DNA of 64,000 nucleotides. Source: SB11 sp964584305. Lineage in GTDB: Bacteria > Bacteroidota > Bacteroidia > UBA8524. The stretch spans positions 1 through 64,000 of the forward strand of contig CAZOZL010000008.1 of assembly GCA_964584305.1 (NCBI GenBank), given 5' to 3'. The translations under genes were made by a program, and so were the position numbers. The notes beneath the pieces are model-generated. The model saw only the letters and a list, made by a program, of their open reading frames with translations. It was not told the origin of the DNA and did no database searches. This document shows, one piece after another, positions 63,957 through 64,000 of the stretch. How positions within the stretch are numbered: the first letter of the stretch is position 1; the number at the start of each line of letters is the position of its first letter.

Positions 63957-64000
63957 ATGATAGAATTGGATGTAGAAATAGACGGTGTAGAGTATATAAA
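63957..64000 (+). CDS. Start of an unidentified gene cut by the window end
   Basis: An ATG at 63957 opens a frame to the window end, encoding MIELDVEIDGVEYI. Too short to assign. The acidic, hydrophilic start suggests a soluble protein. A TAnnTTTG element lies just upstream. Confidence 0.5.
   Translation, partial: MIELDVEIDGVEYI

Overview
The window comes from a low-GC member of the phylum Bacteroidota, probably an environmental Chitinophagales- or Sphingobacteriales-like bacterium. The evidence is: C-terminal type IX secretion (T9SS) sorting domains, PKD-repeat giants, LruC, PorV-like and DUF3098 proteins, the order ftsX-DUF3098-uppP-truB, starts without recognisable Shine-Dalgarno sites, and promoter -7 elements of the form TAnnTTTG. 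No rRNA, tRNA, CRISPR array, complete insertion sequence or prophage was seen.

Layout. 1-10.2 kb: an LruC-domain lipoprotein, leuS (interrupted in frame by a palindromic repeat element), the ftsX/DUF3098/uppP/truB envelope operon and an aldehyde dehydrogenase. 10.3-34.1 kb: six consecutive minus-strand genes for secreted proteins of about 1230-1370 residues, most with their own terminator. The first five share one stalk: an unnamed module of about 130 residues, six PKD domains and a T9SS C-terminal domain. They carry different N-terminal heads: a jelly-roll, a Cys-rich unknown, a discoidin-like domain and two beta-helices. The sixth is a GEVED/PKD/CUB/DUF5011 mosaic. 34.4-42.6 kb: a retropepsin-like protease, a repeat-rich gap, ppiD, a compact gmd-GNAT-fcl operon for GDP-L-fucose, and a divergent deacetylase-like/FemAB-like pair. 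42.7-49.9 kb: a very large alpha-2-macroglobulin-like protein and a superoxide dismutase. 50-56.8 kb: a signalling region with an ECF sigma factor, two small membrane proteins, a hybrid histidine kinase, two single-domain response regulators and rlmN; a recent partial copy of the kinase's last receiver domain lies on the far side of the sigma operon. 56.9-64 kb: a lipoprotein/PorV-like pair, a di-haem peroxidase, an rluD-type pseudouridine synthase, rsgA, metF and the start of one more gene.

How it fits together. Housekeeping genes (leuS, truB, rlmN, rluD, rsgA, metF, sod, ftsX, uppP) frame a large accessory surface locus. The cell probably exports a set of adhesin-like proteins through T9SS and anchors or releases them at the surface. 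GDP-fucose synthesis, the deacetylase-like protein and the FemAB-like transferase would serve envelope glycans. PpiD and the alpha-2-macroglobulin would help fold and protect envelope proteins. Small palindromic elements are scattered in the gaps, and one lies inside leuS.

Limits: all assignments come from reading motifs by eye, and domain borders are approximate.
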